A stretch of DNA of 64,000 nt from Neodiprion pinetum (taxonomy: Eukaryota > Arthropoda > Insecta > Hymenoptera > Diprionidae): NCBI RefSeq assembly GCF_021155775.2, contig NC_060233.1, forward strand, positions 23,229,456-23,293,455, written 5' to 3'. The translations under genes and the position numbers were made by a program. Position 1 is the stretch's first letter; each line of letters begins with the position of its first letter. Below the pieces are notes generated by a model, which saw only the letters and a list, made by a program, of their open reading frames with translations, was not told where the DNA came from and searched no databases. Shown here piece after piece: positions 50,443-60,521 of the stretch.

Positions 50443-50989
50443 ATTTTTTGGAAAAAATTCATGAATCGTGTGAACTAAACGAACGTTTATGTACGCTCCT
50501 CTGGTTACATTACACTCGACATGCAGGGCGTTGACTTTCAGTATAGCCACCGGTAATTCAAATTTATTAGTAATGTTACTCGCCATCTGCACTGCTTTAA
50601 ATCCCAATAATCGTCCAATGGAATCCCTCGGAATTAAAGTCCACCATTTAATTGCATGTAAGTTCACTATTCAACTTGTTGGCTTGCAGAGTGAGCATAA
50701 TGTCTTTCGGCAGTGCCTTACACAGAAAACTTTCAATATCTCCAATTTCATAGCTTTCCGTGGATATTGTGACGACTTCCCGGTCAGCATTCGACCGCGT
50801 TATGTGAAATTCATCGCAGCCCGCTTCAGTATTGGGCATCGAATTGAATGTTAGCAATTCAATGAGTTCAAGAACATAGTTTTTCGTTGATGACAACTCG
50901 ATTGGGGGGAAATGTTGCGCCTCCAGCAGGGAGGATGCGCCTGATAACGTTAACGTAAAAGAATCAGCCGTGGCTAATGCTTTGATCAC
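50443..50989 (-). pseudogene. Polinton jelly-roll capsid-type protein, broken
   Basis: The frame at 50,648-50,989 contains SFTLTLSGASSLLEAQHFPP and IELSSTKNYVLELIELLTFN. After a frameshift near 50,650 the next frame continues with DSIGRLLGF, LPVAILKVNALHVECNV, GAYIN and VHTIHEFFP. This series is a recurrent Polinton protein of roughly 230 residues, which I take to be the single-jelly-roll (minor/penton-type) capsid protein; the major-versus-minor assignment is inference. The last part is missing, because similarity stops at 50,443 where a dispersed repeat begins. It follows the protease gene with almost no gap, as in related elements. Confidence 0.75.
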
Positions 50990-51004
50990 GCGGCGTCACC
51001 CTTT

Positions 51005-51405
51005 TCATAGTCGTCCACTGAGGAATTTGAGACATAAGTGACCACGCAAATCACAGTATTATATTCCTGATATGTCTTATGATTGTATTGTACACTAAAA
51101 ACACCGAGATCTTTCATTAAATCTTCGGGTGGTTTTAAATCACCAAAACTGTCGAAATAAACGACCTGCTCACCATTTTTCTTGTCTGCAACCCAATGTG
51201 TTCCAGGGCCACTCATATCATCAAGATTAATCATTTCCGACTCATGCTTTTTCGGCCCCGATTTTAGTCGATCGGTTTCGCATGTAAACGCCGCCAAAAA
51301 GGTAAAATTTTCATGTCTGGCGTATTTGTGTAAATCAACATCGACAAGAGCTTGGTATGACAGGTTTATTAGTTCTTTGCAGGTCGTAAGTATAAACCCA
51401 TGCAT
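51005..51405 (-). pseudogene. Polinton adenain-type cysteine protease, frameshifted
   Basis: The frame contains MINLDDMSGPGTHWVA with the catalytic histidine (codon near 51,197). VVYFDSFGDLKPP holds the acidic residue (near 51,152), and a conserved Q lies in SVQYN. The catalytic cysteine region follows at about 51,046-51,048. Just after the cysteine the frame shifts by one base. The conserved GHLCL-type tail is found in the neighbouring frame and ends at 51,005. The protease family processes capsid precursors in adenoviruses and Polintons. The gene lies between the hydrophobic protein and the capsid protein and can no longer make a normal product. Confidence 0.85.
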
Positions 51406-51432
51406 TTTAGGTAGGGTTTCAGGTATAATCCT

Positions 51433-51720
51433 TTATCCAAAGCAATCGTCTCCATTGTACTCATTAAGAGCTTCAGTTACACCTGCATCGCCACTAGCTA
51501 GAGCCCCCGTAGTCATTAGACTGGTCAGAATTGGAATGAGGAAGGGTAGGACACTGCTGACTTTATCAGGTAGCAGTATAATGCAAGGTACGCGTATTTT
51601 CTTTTGAGCAAGTTTGGCCGTTGAACGGGTGCCTGACAGCGCTGTCACAACAGCTTTACAATCAGGCTGCATTGTTTCCTTCCCAGCCTTAAGAACGAAA
51701 TCGAAGCTAATTGCCCTCAT
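51433..51720 (-). pseudogene. Small hydrophobic Polinton protein
   Basis: 95 codons: an N-terminal region (KAGKETMQPDCKAVVTALSG), a basic stretch (KLAQKKIRVPCIILLPDK), then a hydrophobic segment, VLPFLIPILTSLMTTGALAS, rich in G and A. Proteins of this shape sit immediately upstream of the protease in many arthropod Polintons and may be virion-associated; their role is unproven. The C-terminus runs to a stop about 30 bases before the protease frame. The frame is open, but the start is not an unambiguous ATG and the surrounding genes are dead, so I treat it as a remnant. Confidence 0.6.
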
Positions 51721-51732
51721 CCACCGTTTAGT

Positions 51733-52178
51733 CTACAAGCTCGTTAAACAACACTTAGCATTTGTTTGCACTTTTCCATTCATACTTTTGGCGCCAAGTT
51801 CCAATCGCTTTCCCATTAAAACCATACCGTGTTTAGCTTCAGCTTTCATTGTGTTAGTGACCCCCCAGAATACGGTTTTTTCACTCATACCAGCGTCTTT
51901 AGCTAATTGTAAGATACAATTTTACGCCTTCTCGATGAGCACTTTATCGGCTTGATTTCCTGTAGCAATATTATTTTGATTCTTTCAGTATGCAATATCG
52001 GGTTTTTAGATGCAGCGACCAACAGATTCATGCCAGGATTACCACGAGCCAACCTATTTGCCGATTTGGTATCGGGTCCGCAGTACTGATACCCAGACAT
52101 GTATAATTCAGCAGGGAGATGACTGATGATTTTATTCAGCAGATCTTTACCACATTTCATGCATGTGCATATCGTCAT
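51733..52178 (-). pseudogene. Polinton protein with parvovirus-type phospholipase A2 domain, broken
   Basis: From an ATG at 52,178 the frame reads MKCGKDLLNKIISHLPAELY and then GYQYCGPDTKSANRLARG. This GYxYCGPxTKxxxRLxRG block is the calcium-binding loop signature of the PLA2-like domain found in parvovirus VP1 and in Polintons. The catalytic HD site should follow. Instead small deletions shift the frame near 51,990, destroying the histidine, while the DIAY-type residues lie in another frame. A recognisable tail (LAKDAGMSEKTVFWGV ... KHGMVLMGKRLELGAKSMNG) runs to a stop at 51,733. In viruses the domain aids membrane breach during entry. Here it is non-functional. Confidence 0.75.
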
Positions 52179-52520
52179 GGTCAAGCAACAACCGACTACA
52201 TTTCTATAAAGGGGGTAAATTTATACGTAAACATCTTAGTCCTCGTTGTCGTCTCAATCGAGCATCGTGAAATTTCAAAATCAAACGAATAAATTACCTG
52301 TTGCGAACTTCGACAAAATACTTTAGCGTGCTAAATAGAAAAAGAAACACCACGGTAAATGACTAGCACATACCGTGAGAGCAATTTTTCTATGGTCCAT
52401 CAAATTGTGGTAAGCCTAACGCCCTCCTCTCGCTTATCGCTCACAGCAATGGATTGATTCGAAAATGGCTACGTCTATTAAAATCATTCATATAGCCAAA
52501 GTATCAATTTTTGCAAAAGT

Positions 52521-53077
52521 TACTACAAGCCCGTGCAGGGTGTGGGTTATTGTTCTGCATTGGGTGAAAAAGAGGAGGTTGTGAAACCTGACGATGCACA
52601 TCCTGATTCCATTATGATTTTCGATGGTGTAGTGTGTGAGAAGCAAGATCATATCAGAGCATTTTTTTATTTTTTTTTAAATAAGTGTTTATTGTTTTCA
52701 GGTACATATCTTTTAGTATAAAAGCTACAACGAACAAACAAAGAAAGCTTATAATTAGTCAGAGCATACTTCAGCATGGGTAGGCATCGGGATGTCGATA
52801 GCTTTTTATCTGAGCCAGACGTCTGTATGCGCGTATTTCAAAACACCTTGTGCGTGACAATCCGAACTTATTGGTATTCTTTCGCCAGGATGAAATGAAT
52901 CTGAAACACATTTACAACGATTACGTAAACACCGACATGACCTGTCAGTAATTCAAAGATTTATGCTCGGCATGCTGGATTGACGGAAAATATAGTTTTG
53001 TCGCTATTGGCAACGACAGCGAGATCGATGGGGGAAGATACAGGAAGGGTCTTGACTGCTTGATAAGCATAAATTAG
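52521..53077 (+). pseudogene. Polinton genome-packaging ATPase, C-terminal part
   Basis: The first block reads GEKEEVVKPDDAHPDSIMIF then DGVVCEKQDHIRAFF, which holds the Walker B-like hydrophobic strand (IMIFD). After about 100 bases of AT-rich insertion, MGRHRDVDSF and, in another frame, QDEMNLKHIYNDYVNTDM, FKDLCSACW and DGGRYRKGLD lead to a stop at 53,077. These are the last motifs of the FtsK/HerA-type packaging ATPase of Polintons. The Walker A half is absent upstream, an in-frame TAA interrupts the tail, and at least two frameshifts are needed. It directly precedes the DUF8207-type gene, as in other elements. Confidence 0.75.
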
Positions 53078-53119
53078 CGCAAACTCGTACAGTTTCGCTA
53101 CAACAAGTAAGGCGTCAAG

Positions 53120-53365
53120 ATGGGTGGCACCAATATTCGTAAACACGGCGATGTTTTGAGCTAAATATTGAAAGCTAGTGATGCGGTACATCCGAAGCAC
53201 AAAATGATGAGGTCGGACAGGGATGCCTCCAAGCAGGATATGGGGGAAATATTTAAGCCTCAAGCAACACCGTTGCGAGAATTGGTTGGTACCTCAAAGC
53301 AGCAGATTAAACACGAAATCAAAACAGAACTGTCAGATATTACTATGAAAGAAGAAAAACTTGAC

Positions 53366-53413
<48 letters not shown>

Positions 53414-54094
53414 AATGAGGATGACGAAGAGGACGAAGATATGGGTGACGGGGATTTCATGGATCCGGCAGAAAAAATATCTGCACCGGATGATATTAGT
53501 AGTGCAAGTACACCAATGAAGAAAATAAATAACCCTGTGACGCAGTATTTGAAAATGTTCGCTACGAAAAAATAGAATGATCTAGAGAACATATATGGTG
53601 TTCGAAAGTGGACAAATCGTATGATGAATAGTGATTCACAAATTCATTTCGTTGATAATCAGATATATATGGTGGATAAAACTTACGAGATAACACCCGG
53701 ATTACTCGAATTATTGTTCGAGAAATCACTCGATCCCACTCTTGTGAATGACGTAGATAGAAATAATTATACAAATATTGTAACCATGACAAATACGCAT
53801 CGGAAACATTACAAGGCAGATAAAAGTTTTCGTGATAATCCAAAAAGTGTTAAGTATAAAAATTTCATTGCACAACATGTCAGTTCACTTCGAAAACCTG
53901 GTAAAAGCTTACCCAACTATAAGATTGCACGAAAGGAGGGGCAAGAAGCCGATTACATCTACTAGGATAAACCAAATGTAATCGTGGATCATCTCTGACT
54001 GCTTATGGCGTCGCTGGCGGCTGGCAATATCAGTCATTGCAACGAAATAGTTGCCATTATTGAAGAGTTGCGGGAAACTGGAATCGTTTATTAG
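53120..54094 (+). pseudogene. Polinton DUF8207-type protein with poly-Asp tract, stop-riddled
   Basis: One frame runs from ATG at 53,120 to TAG at 54,092 and is interrupted only by in-frame stops near 53,162, 53,573, 53,963 and 53,987. Conserved blocks are LKASDAV, EIFKPQATPLRELVG, IYGVRKW, YEITPGLLELLFEKS, TNTHRKHYK, LPNYKIARK and, at the end, NEIVAIIEELRETGIVY. I take this to be the family Pfam lists as DUF8207, which is common in arthropod Polintons and of unknown function. A (GAT)16 run at 53,366-53,413 encodes a long aspartate tract. Two stops look like TGG to TAG and CGA to TGA changes. It lies between ATPase and integrase. Confidence 0.8.
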
Positions 54095-54141
54095 CGATAG
54101 ATCAACATGAAAATTATCATTCACACACTAACCGTTCAACG

Positions 54142-54577
54142 ATGAGCAGCGATATATTCGGACGAGAGTTGACTCGTGGTGAGGGTAAAAATTTGTGCAT
54201 GGGCCTCTAGCTATCGGATTCAAAATCACTCCAGACACTCAATATGATATAGACAATAAACTGTTGTGTAACATTGCTGATCCACAGCAGGCAAACGATG
54301 CTGTTCTCTTGAAGCTCTGCACAGTGTTTGACAAACTAACGTTGAGGATCGTACAGAAACTTTTCAATCAAATTTTTTCGCGTTTTCGAATTATATGAAT
54401 CAACTGCTTATGAATGACGAAAGGATTAGCGAGCTCATAAATAATGTGTGGGAGCGCATTCGGAATCTTGACGTTCGGCTGTTAGCACTGGGAGTATCTA
54501 ATCGCAATCTAACCGTGCGGGTGGAAGAGAGAAAATTGAACCGACAGAGAAAAGTCCGAAAAGTTTCAGCAGCATGA
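54142..54577 (+). pseudogene. Small conserved Polinton protein, frameshifted
   Basis: From an ATG at 54,142 (MSSDIFGRELTRGEGKN), a frameshift near 54,197 leads into GPLAIGFKITPDTQYDIDNK, LLCNIADPQQANDAV. A second shift near 54,395 leads into NDERISELINNVWERIRNLD and a basic tail with RVEERKLNRQRKVRKVS. The GIGFK-T-D-QYDIDNKRLCN pattern recurs next to the integrase in arthropod Polintons. I know no function for it. The C-terminal half looks helical and possibly coiled-coil. Confidence 0.6.
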
Positions 54578-54636
54578 TTGATTGCGAAACAGGAAGCGAC
54601 TGCATGTATTGAAGCATGTAGGAGGCGATAACCAAT

Positions 54637-55739
54637 CAAATTCATAGACCCACTCGACGCATTTATCTGCGACGGTTTGTAGATGTACGTGGACTGGATA
54701 AGACTTGGCAAGTGGATCTGGTTGATACGACTGCATACAGCTCACACAACAAGGGGTACAAATACCTGCTCACAATCATCGATATATTTTCCAAGTACAG
54801 GTGGGCGATGCCGATAAAGTCCAAGAGCGGAAAAGATTTGACTACCGCCATAGAATCTGTAGTATACTACATTATCGACACTACCGACTAATCCAACGGC
54901 GCTAGTTCGTTTTGAAGAGCGCCCCTTGTGTGTAGAACGTACCTGACTGATACCTCCCTGCCCTCACCCCTTTTTCCTCGTGTGATCCTCGCTGTCTACA
55001 GGCGTGTTCCTTCTCGACGGTATTATTAAGTCACTAAATAACCCGTGTGTATCTAATGAACTGCCACTCGGACATCACAAAATCCATTCTGTCACAGGAT
55101 CGTGTACCCAGGCGTCTACACATTGATCAGGGTAATGAATTTCACAATAGTGAATTCAAAGCTCTAATGAAACTGTATAATTTCAACATATATTCGGCAT
55201 TCAGTAATTTAAAGGCTTTGATATGCGAGCGTTTTAATCAAACATTGAAAAATAAAATGTGGAAGCAATTTACTCTGCGGGGTTCTCACAAGTGGATCGA
55301 TATTTTAGATGATTTGATCAAATTCTACAACAACACCAAACATCGTAAAATTCAGATAAAGCCGGTGAATGTCACCACCATCAACGAAAAATAGTTGTAT
55401 CAAATTCGGTAAGCGAAAGCGAAAATTCAAAGATGGGGATTGTGTTCGAATCAGTAAATATAAAAATATATTAGAAAAAGGTTATACACCAAATTGGAGA
55501 ACGGGAATACTCACCGTGTACGAGGTGAAAAATACCAATCGCCCAACTTAAAAACTCATCGATTATCAAGATAAATCCACCGAAGCAGGCTTCTACGAAG
55601 AGGCACTAGGTGAAGTGAAATATTCCGATAGTTACCTGGTGGAGAAGGTATTATACTAAGAGGTGGAAATCAACTCTATGTGAAGTGGTTGTGTTTTGAT
55701 AGCTCACACAATAGTTGGATAAATAAGACAGGTTTGTAA
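54637..55739 (+). pseudogene. Polinton integrase (rve core plus chromodomain), interrupted
   Basis: The first part, GLDKTWQVDLVDTTAY and NKGYKYLLTIIDIFSKYRWA, carries the first catalytic Asp (codon 54,715). After a 215-base insertion the core resumes with RRLHIDQGNEFHNSEF (second Asp, 55,125) and LKALICERFNQTLKN (Glu, 55,227). The DDE triad is therefore preserved. KFKDGDCVRISKYKNI and ILEKGYTPNW follow, then VKYSDSYLVEKVLY. Past a frameshift come YVKWL and HNSWINK, a chromodomain, ending at 55,739. In Polintons this retroviral-type integrase inserts the element with 6-bp duplications. The insertion, a stop near 55,549 and a frameshift near 55,660 inactivate it. Confidence 0.85.
54862..55078. 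other. Insertion of about 215 bp in the integrase core
   Basis: Integrase similarity stops at TAIESV (54,861) and resumes at KSILSQDR (about 55,079). The intervening sequence is pyrimidine-rich (CCTCCCTGCCCTCACCCC) and contains CGGCGCTAGTTCG and GAAGAGCGCCCC. No terminal repeats or target duplication are evident; it could be a SINE fragment, but I do not recognise it. Confidence 0.5.
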
Positions 55740-56060
55740 AGTCGTCGTCTTCATTTACAAATAAAACAGAAAATTTTTTTTAAAAACCATACAAGATGTA
55801 AATTATTACTATCATAATAATTTTTCTTTACATAATTTTACATTAGCATAAAAAAACTGATGCGTATACGATTATTATTATTATTATTCACACCACCGAA
55901 AACGTATTCTTATTCTTAATAATTTACATCAATTTTATGATATTACTATTGGATGAAATTTATAGTATTCACATTTCTAGTTCATCAATATCCTATTACA
56001 TTATATATGATTTGCAATATGTACACAAATTCCACAATATTTTAATCAAATTTACAATAT

Positions 56061-59000
56061 TTACATTTCACTTTCCCGATATCCCCAAGTCAGCGTATCA
56101 ACTTTATTTGATAAAATTGTCCATTTGCCGTCGTTACTCCTCAATGGCAACTTTTCTTGTCTGATAGTACTCACCTCGTGCTTTTTGCTGCGGATTACAC
56201 ATTGCGGCATTTGCAAATCCGTCCGGTCAAAAAAACACTGCTTATAATCGTTAAACTTGATCGTTCGAAGTTTCGAGTCTTTGATGCTTTTCGCTTTCTT
56301 CTTAACTCTTTGGGTTTCTTTTCATCATCATCATCATCATCATAGAGTTTGGCTCGTAATTCCAAAAACTCCATGATTATCTCTCCACTGTTTTCATGCT
56401 TCATAAGACCCAACACTTTTTTGTTTGCCAATGGGATGCCATAGACGTTTTTGCGGGATAATCAGAGGTATCGAACTTCGAAATATCCTGTTTAACGACA
56501 TCATAAATATTCGGCACGGTGAAATGGTAGATGAGACTGTCTGTGTCCGTGTACATGAGTTCAGCCCTGCTCCTAAAAGTCGTCTGTATGTAGTGTGACG
56601 TGGTATTTCGTACCCCGTCACATTGTTTAATTATCGCACTCCCCTAGGTACAAATATCGCTAAAAATAACGAAAGCACGTCTGAGGCCAATACTCCAAAA
56701 ATGAACGACTAATTATCTTTAAGTTGAATTCTCTCTATTAAGCTAATTTTATTCTATTTTCTAATTCTGTAACGCTCTACGAGAACCACCTACGAGACCT
56801 CCGCTTCAAGATACCAGGACACTGCCTGATAGGGGTCACGCACCAGCTCAACACCGACCACCACCGACTACAGACGAACGAATACCGCTGAAACCACTCC
56901 CGATGGATGCCTATCTAAGTTGTTGAATAGGGTCGTGTGTGATGCACAAACAGTACCTCCAACTATTTAAGACTTATCGGCCAGGAGCCGAACCACGAAT
57001 TAATGCTTCTACCGCTCGGATGCATCGCCAGACGGCGTACAGGGCTGTGCGTCAAAAACACAATAAAGCCTCCCGTCGACGATACTTATCAGCCTGGAGC
57101 TGAACCGACCATGACACCTACTAAGTCGTTGTCTATCAAATAGAGGACGGTTTTCTCTTCACGAACCGTCCTATCGAAGGGCTGTGGCGTGGAATAGGCT
57201 AGACTATGCTGACCACGTGGGTCTGGTGGATATAGTGTGGGGATCCGGGTCGAGGGCCATCATCACCAGATCGTTCCGGCATGAGGGCTTCAATGAGCGA
57301 GGGCCGGGATGCAGCGCCAACGCAATAGCTACAACGGGGAGTACCAGTAAAGCAAGGAGTGAAGTACAGTCGGTCGCAAGTCCAAGAGATCGGTGACGTA
57401 ATATTGTCGCGCACCTCAATATCGCAACACATGAGCGGTACGACTTCCCCTCTCACCAACGATGCAGCACGGCTGAGGGTAAACATCTCCGACCCCCTTC
57501 CGACGTCCCGATACCTCGATACCTGTCGTCGAGGAAGAAGAAAAACAAGCGGCGAGGGATTATCGCCGCCTACCCGTAGACCAGACCTACGCGACCTGCT
57601 GGTCCAATTAGAATACCGCAAATTTGGGGAAAAATCACGTGACAGCAGCGCGACGAAAATCAGGATCATCGCTCGTCTCGACACTCTACGTTCAGTTCTC
57701 ACTCTAAGAAGACGTGCTATCGCTATATCGTACCGCTATTATTATCTCTTGTATCTCTCGTATCGTAAATTCAGTTTCTCGCTTTTGTTACCGCATCTTC
57801 GGTGCCTTCTCTATCTTCTTTTTACGTAAGTGAGGTTCCTTTTCTATTTTGTGAAGCCACGAAATTACTTGCAATATATCGTATCTTTATCTCTCTCTCT
57901 CTCTCTCTATCTTGCAGTTGGTCTGCGGGAGCCACCTGGGCTCGTATCTTATTCTCTATTATCTCTTATCTTGTCCCTTTCTATTTCTCATTGCAAGTAA
58001 CTTCGCGACTAGTTGACTATTACTTACGCATTGGTAGTGACTATTGCTTTATTTTATTATCTTTCTCGCCTAGCATACCTAACTGTCTAATATCGCTGTA
58101 TAGCAGCGTGTTCTGTTAAATGATCAATTCTTACCTAAGTTAGTGAGCATTACTCTTTCGCTACACTTTCTCTGATTAACTTATAACTGTTTCTTTACCT
58201 ATTACCTTTGATTGATTTACCTTAGTGAGTGTACCGCGTGAGCGATCTTACATCGCCGCGGGGTCCCGCTCGTCGTTCATTTGACATTGGAGTATTGTGC
58301 CGTATCGCATAACATCTTTTTCATGATTTTCTTCGCTAATATCGCTGATCGTAGTGGTCCGTAGTCTCTTTGGTTTGTCGTATGTTGCATATTAATTCTC
58401 TTGAATATTATTTGTCTTAATCCCGAAGCTATCTTTTATCGTACCGAATATTACCTTTCTTTCTTCTCGCACCTACCGCAAACTAGAGACTACGTATTAT
58501 CTGTTAGTATCTATATTTTATAATAATTTTCTACTTGACCTGTTTCCTTGAATTCACCTCGTAATTCATAATTCCCTGTCTTTGTATATATCTGATAATT
58601 CTGGTAATGTGATAACTATTACGATTTTCTGTATTTCGCATGTTTCTTATAATCGCTTCTCATATTTTATGGTTTACTTGATCAATGCTTAATTTAAGTA
58701 CCATATATCTTTTTCTGTTCTGCCTATTTATTATAAAATCGTATTAATTATTACCTCGAATCGTAGTATCGCGAGCCAACGCATATTTCTCGTTTATTCT
58801 GAAAACGTTCTGTTATTTGTTAAATCTCTCGCTTAACTTTTCTCTGGCTGTAAATTAATTATCGCATTTATCTTAATTGTATCTAAATCTCTTCAGTTGT
58901 TTGCTTGTTATTAAACCTTATCGCTTCTTAACCAGTACATTCGATACTATTTCTGCTTCACCTGTTTCTTATTTTATCTATTGGATTCAACCCCTCCCCT

Positions 59001-59289
59001 CTACCATTATCTTGTCTATACTGAGCAAGCTGTGCAAAACCGTCGTAGAACCTGACCTTACCTTTATCTATATCTTTTTCTCTAATTATCTATTTTCTGG
59101 CGCATGTGCGTCTGGCGCCCAACAATCATATCTTTCTTTTTTCTTATCTCTCTATATCTAATTATTCAGGTTAGTGACTGCGCCGTAGGGTAACCGATCA
59201 TATTATTTTATAACCCTCGAAAATCGCGTTACAGTAGTTATAATGAAAGTCATATACCCAAGTCTTTGACATGTCCGGAATTGCAATGT
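56061..59289 (-). pseudogene. Polinton family B DNA polymerase, C-terminal part split by a solo LTR
   Basis: On the minus strand, 59,289 to 59,238 encodes MSKTWV followed by YDFHYNY. The sequence then jumps a 2,640-bp solo LTR and continues at 56,593 in the same frame with TTFRSRAELM and YTDTDSLIYHF, the catalytic YxDTDS motif C of family B polymerases. A frameshift near 56,445 leads to PLANKKVLGLMKHENSGEI and LRAKLYDDDDDD. Another near 56,200 leads to IRSKKHEVSTIRQEKLPL and VDTLTWGYRESEM with a stop at 56,061. The protein-primed polymerase replicates the element. Exonuclease, motif A and motif B regions are absent. Beyond 59,289 Penelope-like sequence begins. Confidence 0.87.
56590..59237. 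mobile_element. Solo LTR, 2,640 bp, TSD GTAG
   Basis: GTAG at 56,590-56,593 is repeated at 59,234-59,237. Between them lies an unusually long LTR starting TGTGACGTGG and ending GCGTTACA (TG...CA). It splits the Polinton polB frame exactly at the duplication. No primer-binding site, gag or pol adjoins it, so it is a solo LTR left by recombination. About 57,700-59,170 is strongly pyrimidine-biased on the plus strand, including a (CT)n run near 57,891-57,908. Overlapping frames around 57,200-57,830 have no retroelement motifs. Confidence 0.85.
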
Positions 59290-60356
59290 TTAAGGATGAC
59301 TGTAACGACAAGATGCTATCCATTTTGAATGACCACGTGACATACAAAGAACTAAAGTCTGATTGCACCTCATCATTACAAACGAGAGTAAATTAATCGG
59401 TTAACTCATGGTATTCCTCAGATCACATCAATTCTATAGAAAAATGCATTTTATCAGTGTTCAATAGTGTCCTTGCGAAATGCTATGGGTGGCCAAAGAT
59501 TCATAAAATGGGTACATCTTGCAGGATTATTGTTTCGTATGTGGATACTCCGACTTACCAACTAGCTGATTTTTTAAATCGCATTTTTAAATGTCATTGC
59601 CTGAAACGACTATCGAACGTGAAAGACAGTTTTGAATTTGTTAAAAGAATAAGCAACATTGTTATCCCCGAGGAACATATAGTAGCTTCACTAGACGTGG
59701 TTTCTCTTTTCATGAATATGCCTACTGATTTGGCAATCGATTCAGTAGTTAGAAAATGGAATCAGATCAAGAGCGACATAAAAATTCCACTTGATGATCC
59801 ACTCATGAAGGCGCTAAAACTGTGTTTTGACGCAACCATCTTCACATTCGATGGTGCTACTTTTGCATAGATCTTTGGTTTGCCCTTCTGTCACCCATTT
59901 TATCGGATATGGCAATGGAAGAATTGGAATCACGGGCTTTGAATTTATTAACTTTCCGGTCAGCCTTTTATCACAGGTACGTCGACGATATCTTACTTGT
60001 TTTACCACGTGATAGCATACAGAATATGTTTACTATCTTCAACAACTACCATAATAAGATTACATTTCACCTTTGAAGTTGAAGAAGATGGCAAAATTAG
60101 TTTCCTTGACGTACTTTTAGTAAAACACAATGCCAAAATTACTGATTGGTACCAAAAATCAATTTGGTCCAAGAGACATATGGACTTTGAGTCTAATCAC
60201 CCTATGAAACAGAAAATAGCTATCATTTACAATCTGGTAGACAGACGGATCTCATTGGGAGATCATTGTTTTTATGAAAACAATTTGAAGTTGATCAAAG
60301 ATGTTCTTCTATCCATTAATTGTATTGCGCGTCTCTTCCTCGAGATCAACTGGTAG
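59272..60356 (+). pseudogene. Penelope-like element reverse transcriptase, frameshifted
   Basis: Sequential frames give FKDDCNDKMLSILNDHVTYK then, after stops, KCYGWPKIHKMGTSCRIIVS (the PKIHK finger motif), FVKRISN, VASLDVVSLFMNMPTDLAID (motif A with Asp), a frameshift near 59,865 and FYHRYVDDILLVLP (catalytic YVDD, 59,978-59,989). KISFLDVLLVKHNAKITDWYQ and YNLVDRRISLGDHCF follow. This is the ordered palm and thumb of a Penelope-type reverse transcriptase. The 5' part is truncated next to polB and the GIY-YIG endonuclease is missing, since the element ends near 60,356 where the DIRS element begins. It has at least three breaks. Confidence 0.87.
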
Positions 60357-60521
60357 TGCCCCTACTCCACACCGATGTCGCCACATATTTCATAGTTATA
60401 TATCGAAAAAGTCGGCCCTGCACTCTTGTCCCCTAGATCTAGACATTCTTCTTTTTTGTGCCGACAAGCCACAATCAAAAGATAAAAAATAAGATAATAA
60501 AGTGCACAAAAAACATTAAAA

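Larger units (their letters stand above)
50443..59289. mobile_element. Degraded Polinton/Maverick element
   Basis: At least nine genes with Polinton signatures lie in typical clustering. The minus strand has capsid-type protein, protease, hydrophobic protein and PLA2 protein. The plus strand has ATPase, DUF8207-type protein, a conserved small protein and integrase. DNA polymerase B is on the minus strand. Every gene carries frameshifts, stops or insertions. The left end is cut at 50,443 by a dispersed repeat and the right end is lost near 59,289 at a Penelope-like insertion. The long terminal repeats expected of a complete element and the large double-jelly-roll major capsid gene are not seen. 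It is an old, immobile copy. Confidence 0.88.

Noticed and set aside
54862..55078. Possible intron in the Polinton integrase
   Set aside because: No GT...AG boundaries fit the breakpoints and the neighbouring genes are dead, so an insertion is more likely.
57199..57829. Overlapping open frames of 156-167 codons on both strands
   Set aside because: They lie wholly inside the solo LTR, have no retroelement or host motifs, and are arginine- and serine-rich in a way expected from the base composition.
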